Positions 1-6,207 of a DNA stretch of 6,701 nucleotides are shown one piece after another (position 1 is the first letter of the stretch; every line of letters starts with the position of its first letter). The translations under genes were made by a program, and so were the position numbers. Where the stretch lies: positions 1 through 6,701 of the forward strand of contig JANYEU010000397.1 in the NCBI GenBank assembly GCA_025362915.1. Direction: 5' to 3'. The DNA is from Chitinophagaceae bacterium (GTDB lineage Bacteria; Bacteroidota; Bacteroidia; Chitinophagales; Chitinophagaceae). Below the pieces are notes generated by a model, which saw nothing but the letters and a program-made list of their open reading frames with translations, did no database searches and was not told the origin of the DNA.

Positions 1-79
1 ACGCCGGACGTATATTTTCAAACTGCTCCCTGCTTATATCACTTGGGTAGTTTTTCCTGATTTGTACACCTTTTTCCAT
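1..79 (-). CDS. IS5-type transposase, N-terminal fragment cut by window edge
   Basis: Read leftward from an ATG at 79-77, 26 codons are visible before the window ends. The peptide contains NYPSDISREQFENIRPA, which I recognise as the start of the small N-terminal domain (DUF4096-like) of IS5-family transposases, where a Y-P-(S/T)-D-(I/L)-(S/T)-x-x-Q-(F/W)-x-x-I-x-P pattern is typical. The transposase would cut and join the ends of its own insertion sequence. The DDE catalytic residues lie outside the window, so activity and completeness cannot be judged. The ATG is preferred because the frame is closed by a stop at 115-113 and the only other possible start nearby is a TTG at 85-83. The gene reads in the same direction as the receptor gene upstream of it. 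The family call rests on a short peptide and is from memory. Confidence 0.72.
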   Translation of the reverse strand, partial: MEKGVQIRKNYPSDISREQFENIRPA

Positions 80-221
80 AAACAATAAAACGAAAGGAAG
101 TGACTCATTATTTTATCCAGTTAATTATTTATAGAAAAAAAATATTGAAATCAGCGTGCCTAAAACATTATGAACGGGTGCTAAGAGTAATTTAAATAAA
201 AGAATCTATTTGACTTAAAAC
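1..221 (-). mobile_element. Probable end of an IS5-type insertion sequence (inner boundary not resolved)
   Basis: A transposase start at 79 reading off the left edge implies that one end of the insertion sequence lies between its start codon and the receptor stop at 222. The 142 bp from 80 to 221 are A/T-rich and hold no other gene that I can see. The terminal inverted repeat cannot be located because its partner at the far end is outside the window. The comparatively G/C-rich patch at about 150-185 would be a reasonable place for it. The element has not interrupted the receptor gene, whose C-terminus looks complete, but it may supply or remove that gene's transcription terminator. Confidence 0.45.
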
Positions 222-2690
222 TCATAAATTAAACGGCACATCTATTTTCAGACTGATATTCCTGCCCATATTATAAATGCCATCCACACCCGTTTTTGGA
301 TTGGGGTATGAGTAAAAGTATTTCAACCTGCTTAGGTGATCTTGGTAAGCCACATCAAACAAGTTGTTGCCCATGAGGTAAATACTGAACAGCATTTTGT
401 TGGCCTTATTGGTGATGCTGCCACCCACACCCGCATTAAACAAGGTATAGCCCGGGGTAGGCGTTTCGGTGTTGTAAGCAAGATACGCCCTGTTCTGTGC
501 ACCGAAAAACTCTAACTGTGCCTTGATGAAACCTTTTACAATGTGTAGCTTTTTATTATTAAAATCCAACCGCAACTCGGTAGTACCATGCGTAGGAGAA
601 ATTTGTGGTAGGTATTTGGCACTATCCGAAACAGGTTTGCCCGCCACACCCTTATTTTCTGCATAGACAAGGGAGACACTGTTTTCAAAATGAAGGGACT
701 TTATCGGATGAATGTCCACACTGCATTCCCCGCCATACAAATGCGCCCTTGCCGCCGCAAATTGAAAGGTCTGGTTGCCCGGAACAAGTACCAAATCGCT
801 ACCATCAGGATTGGTAAGCTTTTGGTTGTAGATGTAATTCTGGATGTCATTATTAAATAAATCGAGCGTGGCCACCACCTGCTTTTCAGAATACAAAAAG
901 CCAATATCTTCCTGCCAGCTAAACTCTGGCTGGAAGTCTGGATTGCCAAGCTGATAAACATTGGTACCCGGATGAACACCATTGGCAGAAACCTCCGCTA
1001 TGTTTGGCGCACGATACCCCCTGCCGATATTTGCCTTGACAGAAAAGCGCGAAGAGAAATTATACGTGGCACCGAGGCTGCCAGAAAAGCCAGAGAATGT
1101 TTTGGTGTAATTAGAAAAAACCTTTGTGCCGCCCACCGTATCCGCACCATAAACGGGCATATCGAAACCAGTGGTAGAATTTGTTTTTGAATAGAGTTCA
1201 TCGTTTTTAAAAGAACGGATGTCAAAGCGAACGCCGCCCGCAACATCCAGTTTGCCATAAGATTTCTTGGCAGTAACGAAAGGACCAATATCAAACTGCT
1301 GATAGTTTGGCACAATAAACTCCGTCCCATTGGTTCCCTTGTTTTGTTGGTTCATCCCATTAACACCTACCGTAATGTTCCAATCGTTAGACTCCCTGAA
1401 AGAATATTTCAAGTCATAATTAAAGGTGTTCAGTTGCAGGTACAAGCCCGGTATATCATTCAATACTGGATGGCTATACTCTCTACGGATACTGTTTTGA
1501 TAACCAAGGTTTACCAATAGGTGATTGCCATCGCCCACTATCAAATCATTGCTCCAATAAACCCTGAAATGCTGCACATGCTGGTGCAGTTTTTCTATGG
1601 TATAACTATTTAGGTCATAGTCTGAAACAATTTGACGGACAGTATCTGCTTCGCTAATCTGCCTCGTAAACCGATGTGTGGCGCTATCCCTACTACCATC
1701 GGGAATCTCTTGCAGGTCATTATATAAAACAATATTCAGGTGAGAAAAGCCCCAATTTCGGTGTATACATAAAGAGGCATTGGCATCCGTTTCGTTGAAA
1801 GCAGTGCCAAATACACGCCCATCATATTTATTTTGGTAATCGGCAGCTTGCTTGTGCGAGATACGTGCCTGCCATTCCAAACCATTCTTTGTACGACTCA
1901 AAAAGGCAGAACCACCAATATATCTATTGTTACTTTGATAATCTATTACAGCATCGCCCACCATCTTTCCTTCGGGTGCAGGCTGTGTAGGAATGATGTT
2001 TACCACACCCGCCAATGCATCCGAGCCATAACTCAAACTGGCCGGCCCTTTAATAATCTCCACCTTTTCCTCACTATACTGATCTACTTCAATGCCGTGT
2101 TCATCGCCCCACTGTTGTCCTTCCTGCCGCACACCATCGTATAAGGTAAGAATACGATTATAACCCAAACCACGAATAAAGGGCTTGGATACATTGGGAC
2201 CGGTTGTTACGGCACGCACGCCGGGTATCTTTACCAAGGCATCAATGGCATTGGTGGCAAGGTTGGTAACCAGATAATCGTGACTGACAGATACAATTGG
2301 TACAGGATTCCTTTTGATAAGTGTGGCTTTAGACACACCTGTAACAATCACTTCGCCTTCATCTACAAAACTTTCCGTTAATTTAAAGTTGAACTGCGCC
2401 CCATCAATAAGCATAATGTTTTGCGTGATTGACTTAAAACCTACCAACTTTACTTCTACCAAATATTTACCACTTGGTAGGTTGGAGAAACTGTAATGCC
2501 CGGTAGAATCAGTTGCCAATCCTTTCTTTAAATCGATGATGCTTACTGTAGCGCCATATAAGCCATTGTTCTTGCCATCTGTAACGATGCCCGACAAGGA
2601 AGCTCCGCCTTTTCTGGAAGTAGTATTATTCTGGGAGAATCCAGTTATGGTAATCAGTATTGCCAGTAAACAATAGTATAGTCTATTCAT
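222..2690 (-). CDS. TonB-dependent outer-membrane receptor with carboxypeptidase-regulatory-like N-terminus
   Basis: Encodes an 822-residue outer-membrane transporter driven by TonB/ExbBD. The start at 2690 gives a clear signal peptide (MNRLYYCLLAILITITGFSQ). The frame is open for 40 more codons, up to 2810, but that extension reads through a hairpin and would bury the signal peptide, so I reject it. Residues ~31-105 form a carboxypeptidase-D regulatory-like beta domain (SGIVTDGKNNGLYGATV, then GHYSFSNLPSGKYLVEV). EVIVTGV at ~113-119 fits a TonB box or linker. Residues ~125-235 are the plug (KIPGVRAV, FIRGLGYNRILTLYDG, EIIKGPASLSYGSDALAGVVNI). The rest is a beta-barrel, with GYRAPNIAE at the usual place and a C-terminal strand ending DVPFNL. 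The length is normal for a full receptor. There is no SusD-like neighbour, so a glycan SusC role is unlikely. The plug segment GQQWGDEHGIEVD recalls the His/Asp-bearing segment of zinc or heme receptors such as ZnuD. I infer a metal or metal-complex ligand, with low certainty. It is probably co-transcribed with the small His/Cys protein 120 bp upstream. Confidence 0.93.
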   Translation of the reverse strand: MNRLYYCLLAILITITGFSQNNTTSRKGGASLSGIVTDGKNNGLYGATVSIIDLKKGLATDSTGHYSFSNLPSGKYLVEVKLVGFKSITQNIMLIDGAQFNFKLTESFVDEGEVIVTGVSKATLIKRNPVPIVSVSHDYLVTNLATNAIDALVKIPGVRAVTTGPNVSKPFIRGLGYNRILTLYDGVRQEGQQWGDEHGIEVDQYSEEKVEIIKGPASLSYGSDALAGVVNIIPTQPAPEGKMVGDAVIDYQSNNRYIGGSAFLSRTKNGLEWQARISHKQAADYQNKYDGRVFGTAFNETDANASLCIHRNWGFSHLNIVLYNDLQEIPDGSRDSATHRFTRQISEADTVRQIVSDYDLNSYTIEKLHQHVQHFRVYWSNDLIVGDGNHLLVNLGYQNSIRREYSHPVLNDIPGLYLQLNTFNYDLKYSFRESNDWNITVGVNGMNQQNKGTNGTEFIVPNYQQFDIGPFVTAKKSYGKLDVAGGVRFDIRSFKNDELYSKTNSTTGFDMPVYGADTVGGTKVFSNYTKTFSGFSGSLGATYNFSSRFSVKANIGRGYRAPNIAEVSANGVHPGTNVYQLGNPDFQPEFSWQEDIGFLYSEKQVVATLDLFNNDIQNYIYNQKLTNPDGSDLVLVPGNQTFQFAAARAHLYGGECSVDIHPIKSLHFENSVSLVYAENKGVAGKPVSDSAKYLPQISPTHGTTELRLDFNNKKLHIVKGFIKAQLEFFGAQNRAYLAYNTETPTPGYTLFNAGVGGSITNKANKMLFSIYLMGNNLFDVAYQDHLSRLKYFYSYPNPKTGVDGIYNMGRNISLKIDVPFNL

Positions 2691-2778
2691 TGTATAAATT
2701 TTGTAGTGTGCCATCGCAGTAGTAAAAGTGCAATAGCAATCAATATGTAGTATGTGTGAGAAATGTAAGTTGACCAAT

Positions 2779-2804
2779 TTTAAAGGAAAAATAATTCCTT
2801 TAAA
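2779..2804. repeat. Perfect 10-bp inverted repeat between small gene and receptor
   Basis: The arms TTTAAAGGAA (2779-2788) and TTCCTTTAAA (2795-2804) are exact reverse complements with a 6-base loop. The repeat begins 6 bases beyond the stop codon of the small leftward gene and lies about 90 bases upstream of the receptor start. The stem holds only four G/C pairs and no run of U follows it on the minus-strand transcript, so it is a poor intrinsic terminator. It could be a partial attenuator, an mRNA processing or stability hairpin, or a protein-binding palindrome. Confidence 0.55.
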
Positions 2805-2810
2805 GATCAT

Positions 2811-3140
2811 TTATGCAGTAGCTGGAGGTCCCCTCAACCAAGAAGAATAAGTGGGGGATGTATGAATACTAATGTATTTATAAGATGCAATAGGATAGAA
2901 ATAAGTAATGGTTGGTGTGGGCAGTTTAGTTTCTTCTACCTGTGTTAATGGAATAAAGAAATCATCCAGACAACCACAATCCTGTTGAGAGATGAACTTG
3001 CCGTTTAATTTGTTTTTAGAGTTTGAAGCACTGGATGTAGTTTGGTGGAAGTGGGTATGGATAAACATACGCAGCCCCGCTTTCTCCATAAATAGGAAAA
3101 AGAGTAAGACCGCTATTATTTTTCTTGCCGTGCCACGCAT
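2811..3140 (-). CDS. Small exported or membrane-anchored His/Cys-containing protein, function unknown
   Basis: 109 residues. The frame is open to 3176, but the promoter I see at 3159-3188 overlaps that upstream ATG. The ATG at 3140 puts a basic N-terminus (MRGTARK) directly before a hydrophobic stretch, IIAVLLFFLFM (residues 8-18), so I choose it. This is a signal peptide or a signal anchor; no clear cleavage site or lipobox follows, so an anchored periplasmic protein is possible. The remaining part has a His cluster IHTHFH (His28, 30, 32), a Ser/Asn/Lys-rich stretch, a Cys pair in DCGCLDD (Cys55, Cys57), a Pro/Tyr-rich segment and a C-terminal WLRGPPATA. I recall short Bacteroidota proteins next to TonB receptors that end in LRGPP, but cannot confirm this here. 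The residues would suit metal binding, which is inference. It lies upstream of the receptor on the same strand with a 120-bp gap and is probably the first gene of that transcript. Confidence 0.72.
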   Translation of the reverse strand: MRGTARKIIAVLLFFLFMEKAGLRMFIHTHFHQTTSSASNSKNKLNGKFISQQDCGCLDDFFIPLTQVEETKLPTPTITYFYPIASYKYISIHTSPTYSSWLRGPPATA

Positions 3141-3154
3141 AGTGCTTAGGGATT

Positions 3155-3187
3155 GCTGCAAATATAATAATTGCAACTTTGTTTCAA
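3155..3187. promoter_or_regulatory. Operator-like half-site array over the small gene's promoter
   Basis: Three related 7-mers lie in a row on the plus strand: GCTGCAA (3155-3161), TTGCAAC (3171-3177) and GTTTCAA (3181-3187). The first and second form an inverted repeat with a 9-base A/T spacer, matching at 6 of 7 positions. The second and third form another with a 3-base spacer, also 6 of 7. Together they cover the -7 element completely and touch the -33 element of the leftward promoter, where a bound repressor would block polymerase. Dyads with A/T-rich centres suit Fur-family metal regulators (Fur, Zur, PerR), but I cannot assign the regulator. Confidence 0.45.
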
Positions 3188-3188
3188 A
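3159..3188 (-). promoter_or_regulatory. Bacteroidota-type promoter for the small gene and receptor
   Basis: On the minus strand, TATATTTG (3166-3159) matches the Bacteroidota -7 consensus TAnnTTTG at every fixed position. TTTG (3188-3185) is a matching -33 element, with 18 bases between the two. The predicted transcript would begin near 3152, giving a leader of only about 12 bases before the ATG at 3140. This supports the shorter start of the small protein, because an ATG at 3176 would lie upstream of the transcript. No similarly good element was found just upstream of the receptor start, which supports co-transcription of the two genes. Confidence 0.6.
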
Positions 3189-3400
3189 TGCACATCTTGT
3201 TTTAGTGGCTTCTTTCTACCGATTGTTTGCAGCAGTCCATCTATCTCATTACTCTTACGCATGATTTCTACCCGCCACGAAGTATTTTTTCAGGTAGCCA
3301 AAAGTAAAGGCGTGTAATCTGGTATACTGATGAAACGATTTCAAAATGCTTTAATAGCAATTTCTGTCAGCCCTATAATTCTTCTGCCATAAATAATATA

Positions 3401-3429
3401 TCTGCCTCTACGTGTTTCCCATAGCTTTG
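3401..3429 (+). promoter_or_regulatory. Candidate promoter for the GH2 gene
   Basis: TAGCTTTG at 3422-3429 fits the Bacteroidota -7 consensus TAnnTTTG. Upstream, TCTG at 3401-3404 is a 3-of-4 match to the -33 TTTG, with 17 bases between them. Transcription would begin near 3436, leaving a leader of about 37 bases. That leader is A/T-rich and has no Shine-Dalgarno sequence, as is usual in this phylum. The -33 match is weak. Confidence 0.42.
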
Positions 3430-3472
3430 TTTTGTTTTAATAAATGTTATTCTGACAATTGAAATATTAAGT

Positions 3473-4663
3473 ATGAAAAAAATGATGATTGCCATCCTTG
3501 CGGGGATAAGTTGCCTTGGTTGTGTAAATGCCCAAACTTCCCCAAGGGAAAGGGTTTTATTTAATGCTGATTGGAAATTTACCCAGAACGATCCTGCGGA
3601 GATAATAAAAGAAAGTGGCGGTAAGTCGTACAAAACAACATTGGATTATAAGGAAATAAAGGAATGGTTCTGCTCCAATGGAGAACAGTTTACCCGCCCT
3701 TCCGATTCTGTTCAAGCAACCAAACGTCCCGAAGGAAACCCCGGTGATAACATTAGTTATACCGACCCAAAGTTTAACGACAATGGTTGGCGCAGCCTAA
3801 GTCTTCCACATGATTGGGGCGTAGAAGGGCCATTTGATATAAAACTTCCTGGCGAAACAGGCAAGCTTCCTTGGGTGGGTGCTGGCTGGTATAGAAAGCA
3901 TTTTACCGTTGCTGCGGCTGATAAGGGTAAAGACTTCTTTCTGGATGTAGATGGGGCGATGGCTTACCCGATGGTTTGGTTGAATGGTAAATATATAGGT
4001 GGCTGGGCGTATGGCTACAACTCTTTCCGTGTAGATTTAACACCTTATTTAAAAGCCGGTGGTGATAATGTATTGGCAATAAGGGTATATAATCCTGCTA
4101 ATTCGTCGCGTTGGTATCCCGGTAGTGGCATCTATCGGAATGTTTGGTTGGTAAAAACGAATCCCGTTCATATTGCTCAATGGGGAACTTATATAACTAC
4201 GCCAACAGTGGATGAAAAGGAATCCAAGCTTAATTTAAAGGTTACGATAGATAATAAATCGTCAGTTGAAGCCGCTGTATCTATTGCCACACAGGTTTAT
4301 TTGTTGGGTAATGATGATAAACCAACAGGGGCAGCAGTTGCTAATTTTAAAACAGCAACAGGTAAGGTTGTAAAGAATGCATCAACGACTTTCTCAGCTG
4401 ATGCAACTATAAAGAATCCTATCTTATGGTCTACAAAAACACCACAACGTTATGTTGCAGTAACAAAAGTTACGCAGAATGGAAAGATTGTAGACACCTA
4501 CGAAACACCTTTTGGCATCCGTACCTTGGAATTTAGTGCAGACAAAGGGTTTCTATTAAATGGTAAACATGTACAGCTAAAAGGGTTTGCAATCACCACG
4601 ACCTTGGTGCATTGGGTACTGCTTTTAATATCCGTGCCGCTGAACGCCAACTGGAGATACTGA
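3473..4663 (+). CDS. GH2 5' part: signal peptide, sugar-binding and immunoglobulin-like domains
   Basis: 396 residues as read. The first 370 are genuine and the last 26 (from the break to the TGA at 4661-4663) are out-of-frame sequence. Residues 1-20 are a signal peptide with a likely signal peptidase I site after VNA; two Cys in it (14, 17) do not make a good lipobox. Residues ~27-228 are the jelly-roll sugar-binding domain, with family marks RVLFNADWKF, WRSLSLPHDWGVEGPF, GWYRKHF, VWLNGKYIGGWAYGYNSF, and NSSRWYPGSGIYRNVWL. Residues ~230-350 form the immunoglobulin-like second domain, ending in PFGIRTLEFSADKGFLLNGK, the usual entry into the barrel. The start at 3473 is the ATG that places a basic tail before the hydrophobic core. 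Alone, this fragment cannot hydrolyse anything. Confidence 0.8.
   Translation: MKKMMIAILAGISCLGCVNAQTSPRERVLFNADWKFTQNDPAEIIKESGGKSYKTTLDYKEIKEWFCSNGEQFTRPSDSVQATKRPEGNPGDNISYTDPKFNDNGWRSLSLPHDWGVEGPFDIKLPGETGKLPWVGAGWYRKHFTVAAADKGKDFFLDVDGAMAYPMVWLNGKYIGGWAYGYNSFRVDLTPYLKAGGDNVLAIRVYNPANSSRWYPGSGIYRNVWLVKTNPVHIAQWGTYITTPTVDEKESKLNLKVTIDNKSSVEAAVSIATQVYLLGNDDKPTGAAVANFKTATGKVVKNASTTFSADATIKNPILWSTKTPQRYVAVTKVTQNGKIVDTYETPFGIRTLEFSADKGFLLNGKHVQLKGFAITTTLVHWVLLLISVPLNANWRY
4583..4585 (+). other. Frameshift site: one base missing in the GGG run
   Basis: The 5' frame reads L-K-G to codon 4583-4585, and the 3' frame resumes at GTT (4585-4587) as V-C-N-H-H-D. The two frames therefore share base 4585, which means a one-base loss relative to the expected GGN-GTT. 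In the downstream frame a TAA at 4564-4566 closes the reading upstream, so the 3' part cannot simply begin earlier with a normal start. Confidence 0.88.
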
Positions 4664-6120
4664 AAGAAATGGGCTTCAACTCACTTCGTACCAGTCATAA
4701 TATGCCTGCCCCCGAACTATTAGACCTATGTGATAAGATGGGGATATTGGTAATGGATGAGTCTTTTGATTGCTGGCAAAGAGGAAAGACACCGAATGAT
4801 TATTCTGTTTTATTTGATGATTGGAGTGCTAGGGATTTGAGGGCGGAAGCGGATAGGGACAGAAACCATCCGTCAGTTATTATGTGGAGCATTGGTAATG
4901 AAATGCCAGATTTGAATACCCCGATTGGGCCAACCCTTTCGGCTAGATTGTCTTCTTATATAAAAGGAGAAGATGCAACCAGAGCCACCGTATTTGGATC
5001 GAATAGTGGTAAGGCAATGAATAATGGTTTGGAAAAAGGGGTTGATATTTATGGACAAAACTATGCGGTGAAGAACTATCCCAAGTTTAAGGCACTGAAT
5101 CCAAGACAACCTTTTATTGGTTCTGAAACTTCTTCTACTGTAAGTTCCAGAGGAGAATATTATTTCCCGGTTACCAGCAATATCAATGATAGCAAGGGAT
5201 TGTTTCAGATAAGTTCTTTCGATTTATATTTTCCCTATTGGGCAACTACGCCCGATGTGGAGTTTAAGGCATTGGAACAAAATCCTTTTGCAATGGGCGA
5301 ATACGTATGGACTGGCTTCGATTATCTGGGAGAACCAACTCCTTTCAATAGTGATATTACCAACCTACTCAACTTCTCCAGTCAGGCAGAAAAAGATAAG
5401 GCAGAAAAGGAATTGAAGGAATTGGGTAAGATAGCCTGTCCTTCCCGCAGTTCTTATTTCGGCATTGTTGATTTGTGCGGATTTAAGAAAGACAGGTTCT
5501 ATTTGTATCAGTCAGTATGGAAACCAGAACTTCCGATGGCGCATATCCTTCCTCATTGGAATTGGTCAGACAGGGTTGGATTGGTTACGCCTGTGCAGGT
5601 ATATACTTCTGGCGATGAGGCAGAACTATTTGTGAATGGCGTATCGATGGGCAGAAAGAAGAAAGCACAGTACGAGTATCGCCTTCGTTGGGATAGTGTA
5701 GTGTATCAGCCAGGTGAAGTGAAGGTTGTTGCTTATAAAAATGGAGAGAAATGGGCTGAGGATAAAGTAAAAACTACTGGCGATGCAAGTCAATTGAAGT
5801 TATCTCCTGATAAGAAAACCATTAAAACATACGGTTATGATTTATCATATGTTACTGTAACAGTTGCTGATAAGGAAGGGCTTCAAGTGCCAAAAAGCAA
5901 TAACAAGATACAATTTGAGGTTACGGGTGCAGGAGAAATTGTTGCTGTGGATAATGGTGACGCCACAGACCTTAATTCTTTTCAGTCCAATGAATACAAA
6001 GCATTTAATGGCTTGGCATTGGTAATGGTGCGTAGTAAGAAAGGCGTTTCAGGCAAGATAACCATCACGGCAAAAGCCGATGGATTGAAGAGTAATGAGG
6101 TTACCATAGAAAGTAAATAG
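4612..6120 (+). CDS. GH2 3' part: catalytic barrel and C-terminal domains
   Basis: Homology begins at 4585; the first possible start codon in frame is TTG at 4612, then ATG at 4669, neither with a ribosome-binding signal. Numbering in the restored 882-residue protein: the barrel runs ~372-690. SLRTSHNMPAPELLDLCDKMG and VMDESFDCW are typical GH2. The acid/base is Glu477 in WSIGNEMPD, and the nucleophile is Glu552 in FIGSETSSTVSSRG. MGEYVWTGFDYLGEPTP (~608-624) closes the active site. A charged insert (QAEKDKAEKELKELGK) sits before SRSSYFGIVDLCGFKKD. Residues ~705-775 fit the DUF4982 domain (TSGDEAELFVNGVSMGRKK), and ~780-882 the C-terminal beta domain often found after it (LSYVTVTVADKEG, FEVTGAGEIVAVDNGD, GKITITAKADG). 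Catalytic residues are all present, so the enzyme should be active if the frame is restored. Confidence 0.85.
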   Translation: MGTAFNIRAAERQLEILKEMGFNSLRTSHNMPAPELLDLCDKMGILVMDESFDCWQRGKTPNDYSVLFDDWSARDLRAEADRDRNHPSVIMWSIGNEMPDLNTPIGPTLSARLSSYIKGEDATRATVFGSNSGKAMNNGLEKGVDIYGQNYAVKNYPKFKALNPRQPFIGSETSSTVSSRGEYYFPVTSNINDSKGLFQISSFDLYFPYWATTPDVEFKALEQNPFAMGEYVWTGFDYLGEPTPFNSDITNLLNFSSQAEKDKAEKELKELGKIACPSRSSYFGIVDLCGFKKDRFYLYQSVWKPELPMAHILPHWNWSDRVGLVTPVQVYTSGDEAELFVNGVSMGRKKKAQYEYRLRWDSVVYQPGEVKVVAYKNGEKWAEDKVKTTGDASQLKLSPDKKTIKTYGYDLSYVTVTVADKEGLQVPKSNNKIQFEVTGAGEIVAVDNGDATDLNSFQSNEYKAFNGLALVMVRSKKGVSGKITITAKADGLKSNEVTIESK

Positions 6121-6207
6121 GATATTAAAGTATTTATTAACTCAAATTGAATTAGGGTTAGGGCTCAATCATTTCTTTCATTCAAATCATTTTATCATTA
6201 TTAGCAA

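Larger units (their letters stand above)
3141..3472. other. Divergent intergenic region between the receptor operon and the GH2 gene
   Basis: 332 bp with no gene that I can support. The left third carries the promoter and dyads of the leftward small gene. The last 75 bases carry the candidate promoter and leader of the GH2 gene. In the middle (about 3238-3395) I see no convincing ORF, RNA gene or hairpin. A frame open on the plus strand from 2992 to 3264 overlaps the small gene antisense and ends here; it has no recognisable content. Confidence 0.7.
3473..6120 (+). pseudogene. GH2 beta-galactosidase-type glycoside hydrolase, split by a one-base frameshift
   Basis: Taken together, the two reading frames make one continuous 882-residue family 2 glycoside hydrolase, the usual size for secreted Bacteroidota members. 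It is an exo-acting retaining enzyme that would remove terminal beta-galactose or a related sugar (beta-glucuronide is possible) from glycans in the periplasm. The frame is lost within AAA GGG TTT at 4580-4588. Adding one base to the G run gives K-G-V-C-N-H-H-D-L-G-A-L-G, the family's conserved start of the catalytic barrel, so exactly one base is missing. The gap carries no insertion and nothing else is lost. Both catalytic glutamates lie after the break, so translation of the DNA as given yields an inactive protein. A sequencing or assembly error in the homopolymer and a real recent mutation are both possible; an otherwise undecayed 3' part suits an error or a very young mutation. The next gene, a dehydrogenase, begins 87 bp downstream. 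Confidence 0.85.

Noticed and set aside
998..1330. 110-codon frame on the minus strand inside the receptor gene
   Set aside because: It is another frame of the well-supported receptor, with no recognisable domain or start signal.
1833..2144. 103-codon plus-strand frame opposite the receptor plug
   Set aside because: It is an antisense shadow of conserved receptor coding sequence and has no domain content.
2691..2810. Receptor start at 2810, 40 codons earlier than the chosen one
   Set aside because: It would translate through the inverted repeat and place the signal peptide internally; the ATG at 2690 gives a normal signal peptide at once.
3141..3176. Small-protein start at 3176
   Set aside because: The extra 12 residues overlap the predicted promoter elements and would push the basic N-terminus and hydrophobic core inward.
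2992..3264. 90-codon plus-strand frame antisense to the small His/Cys gene
   Set aside because: It runs through the opposing gene's promoter, has no promoter or recognisable motif of its own and looks like a shadow.
4873..5109. 78-codon minus-strand frame opposite the GH2 catalytic barrel
   Set aside because: It is antisense to the conserved active-site region, and the residues look random.
6150..6163. Telomere-like AGGGTTAGGG word after the GH2 stop
   Set aside because: Fewer than two repeat units in a bacterial intergenic gap; no array.
6167..6192. Two copies of AATCATTT, 18 bp apart, in the GH2-dehydrogenase gap
   Set aside because: These are short A/T-rich words in a T-rich leader; no dyad or promoter arrangement, so probably chance.
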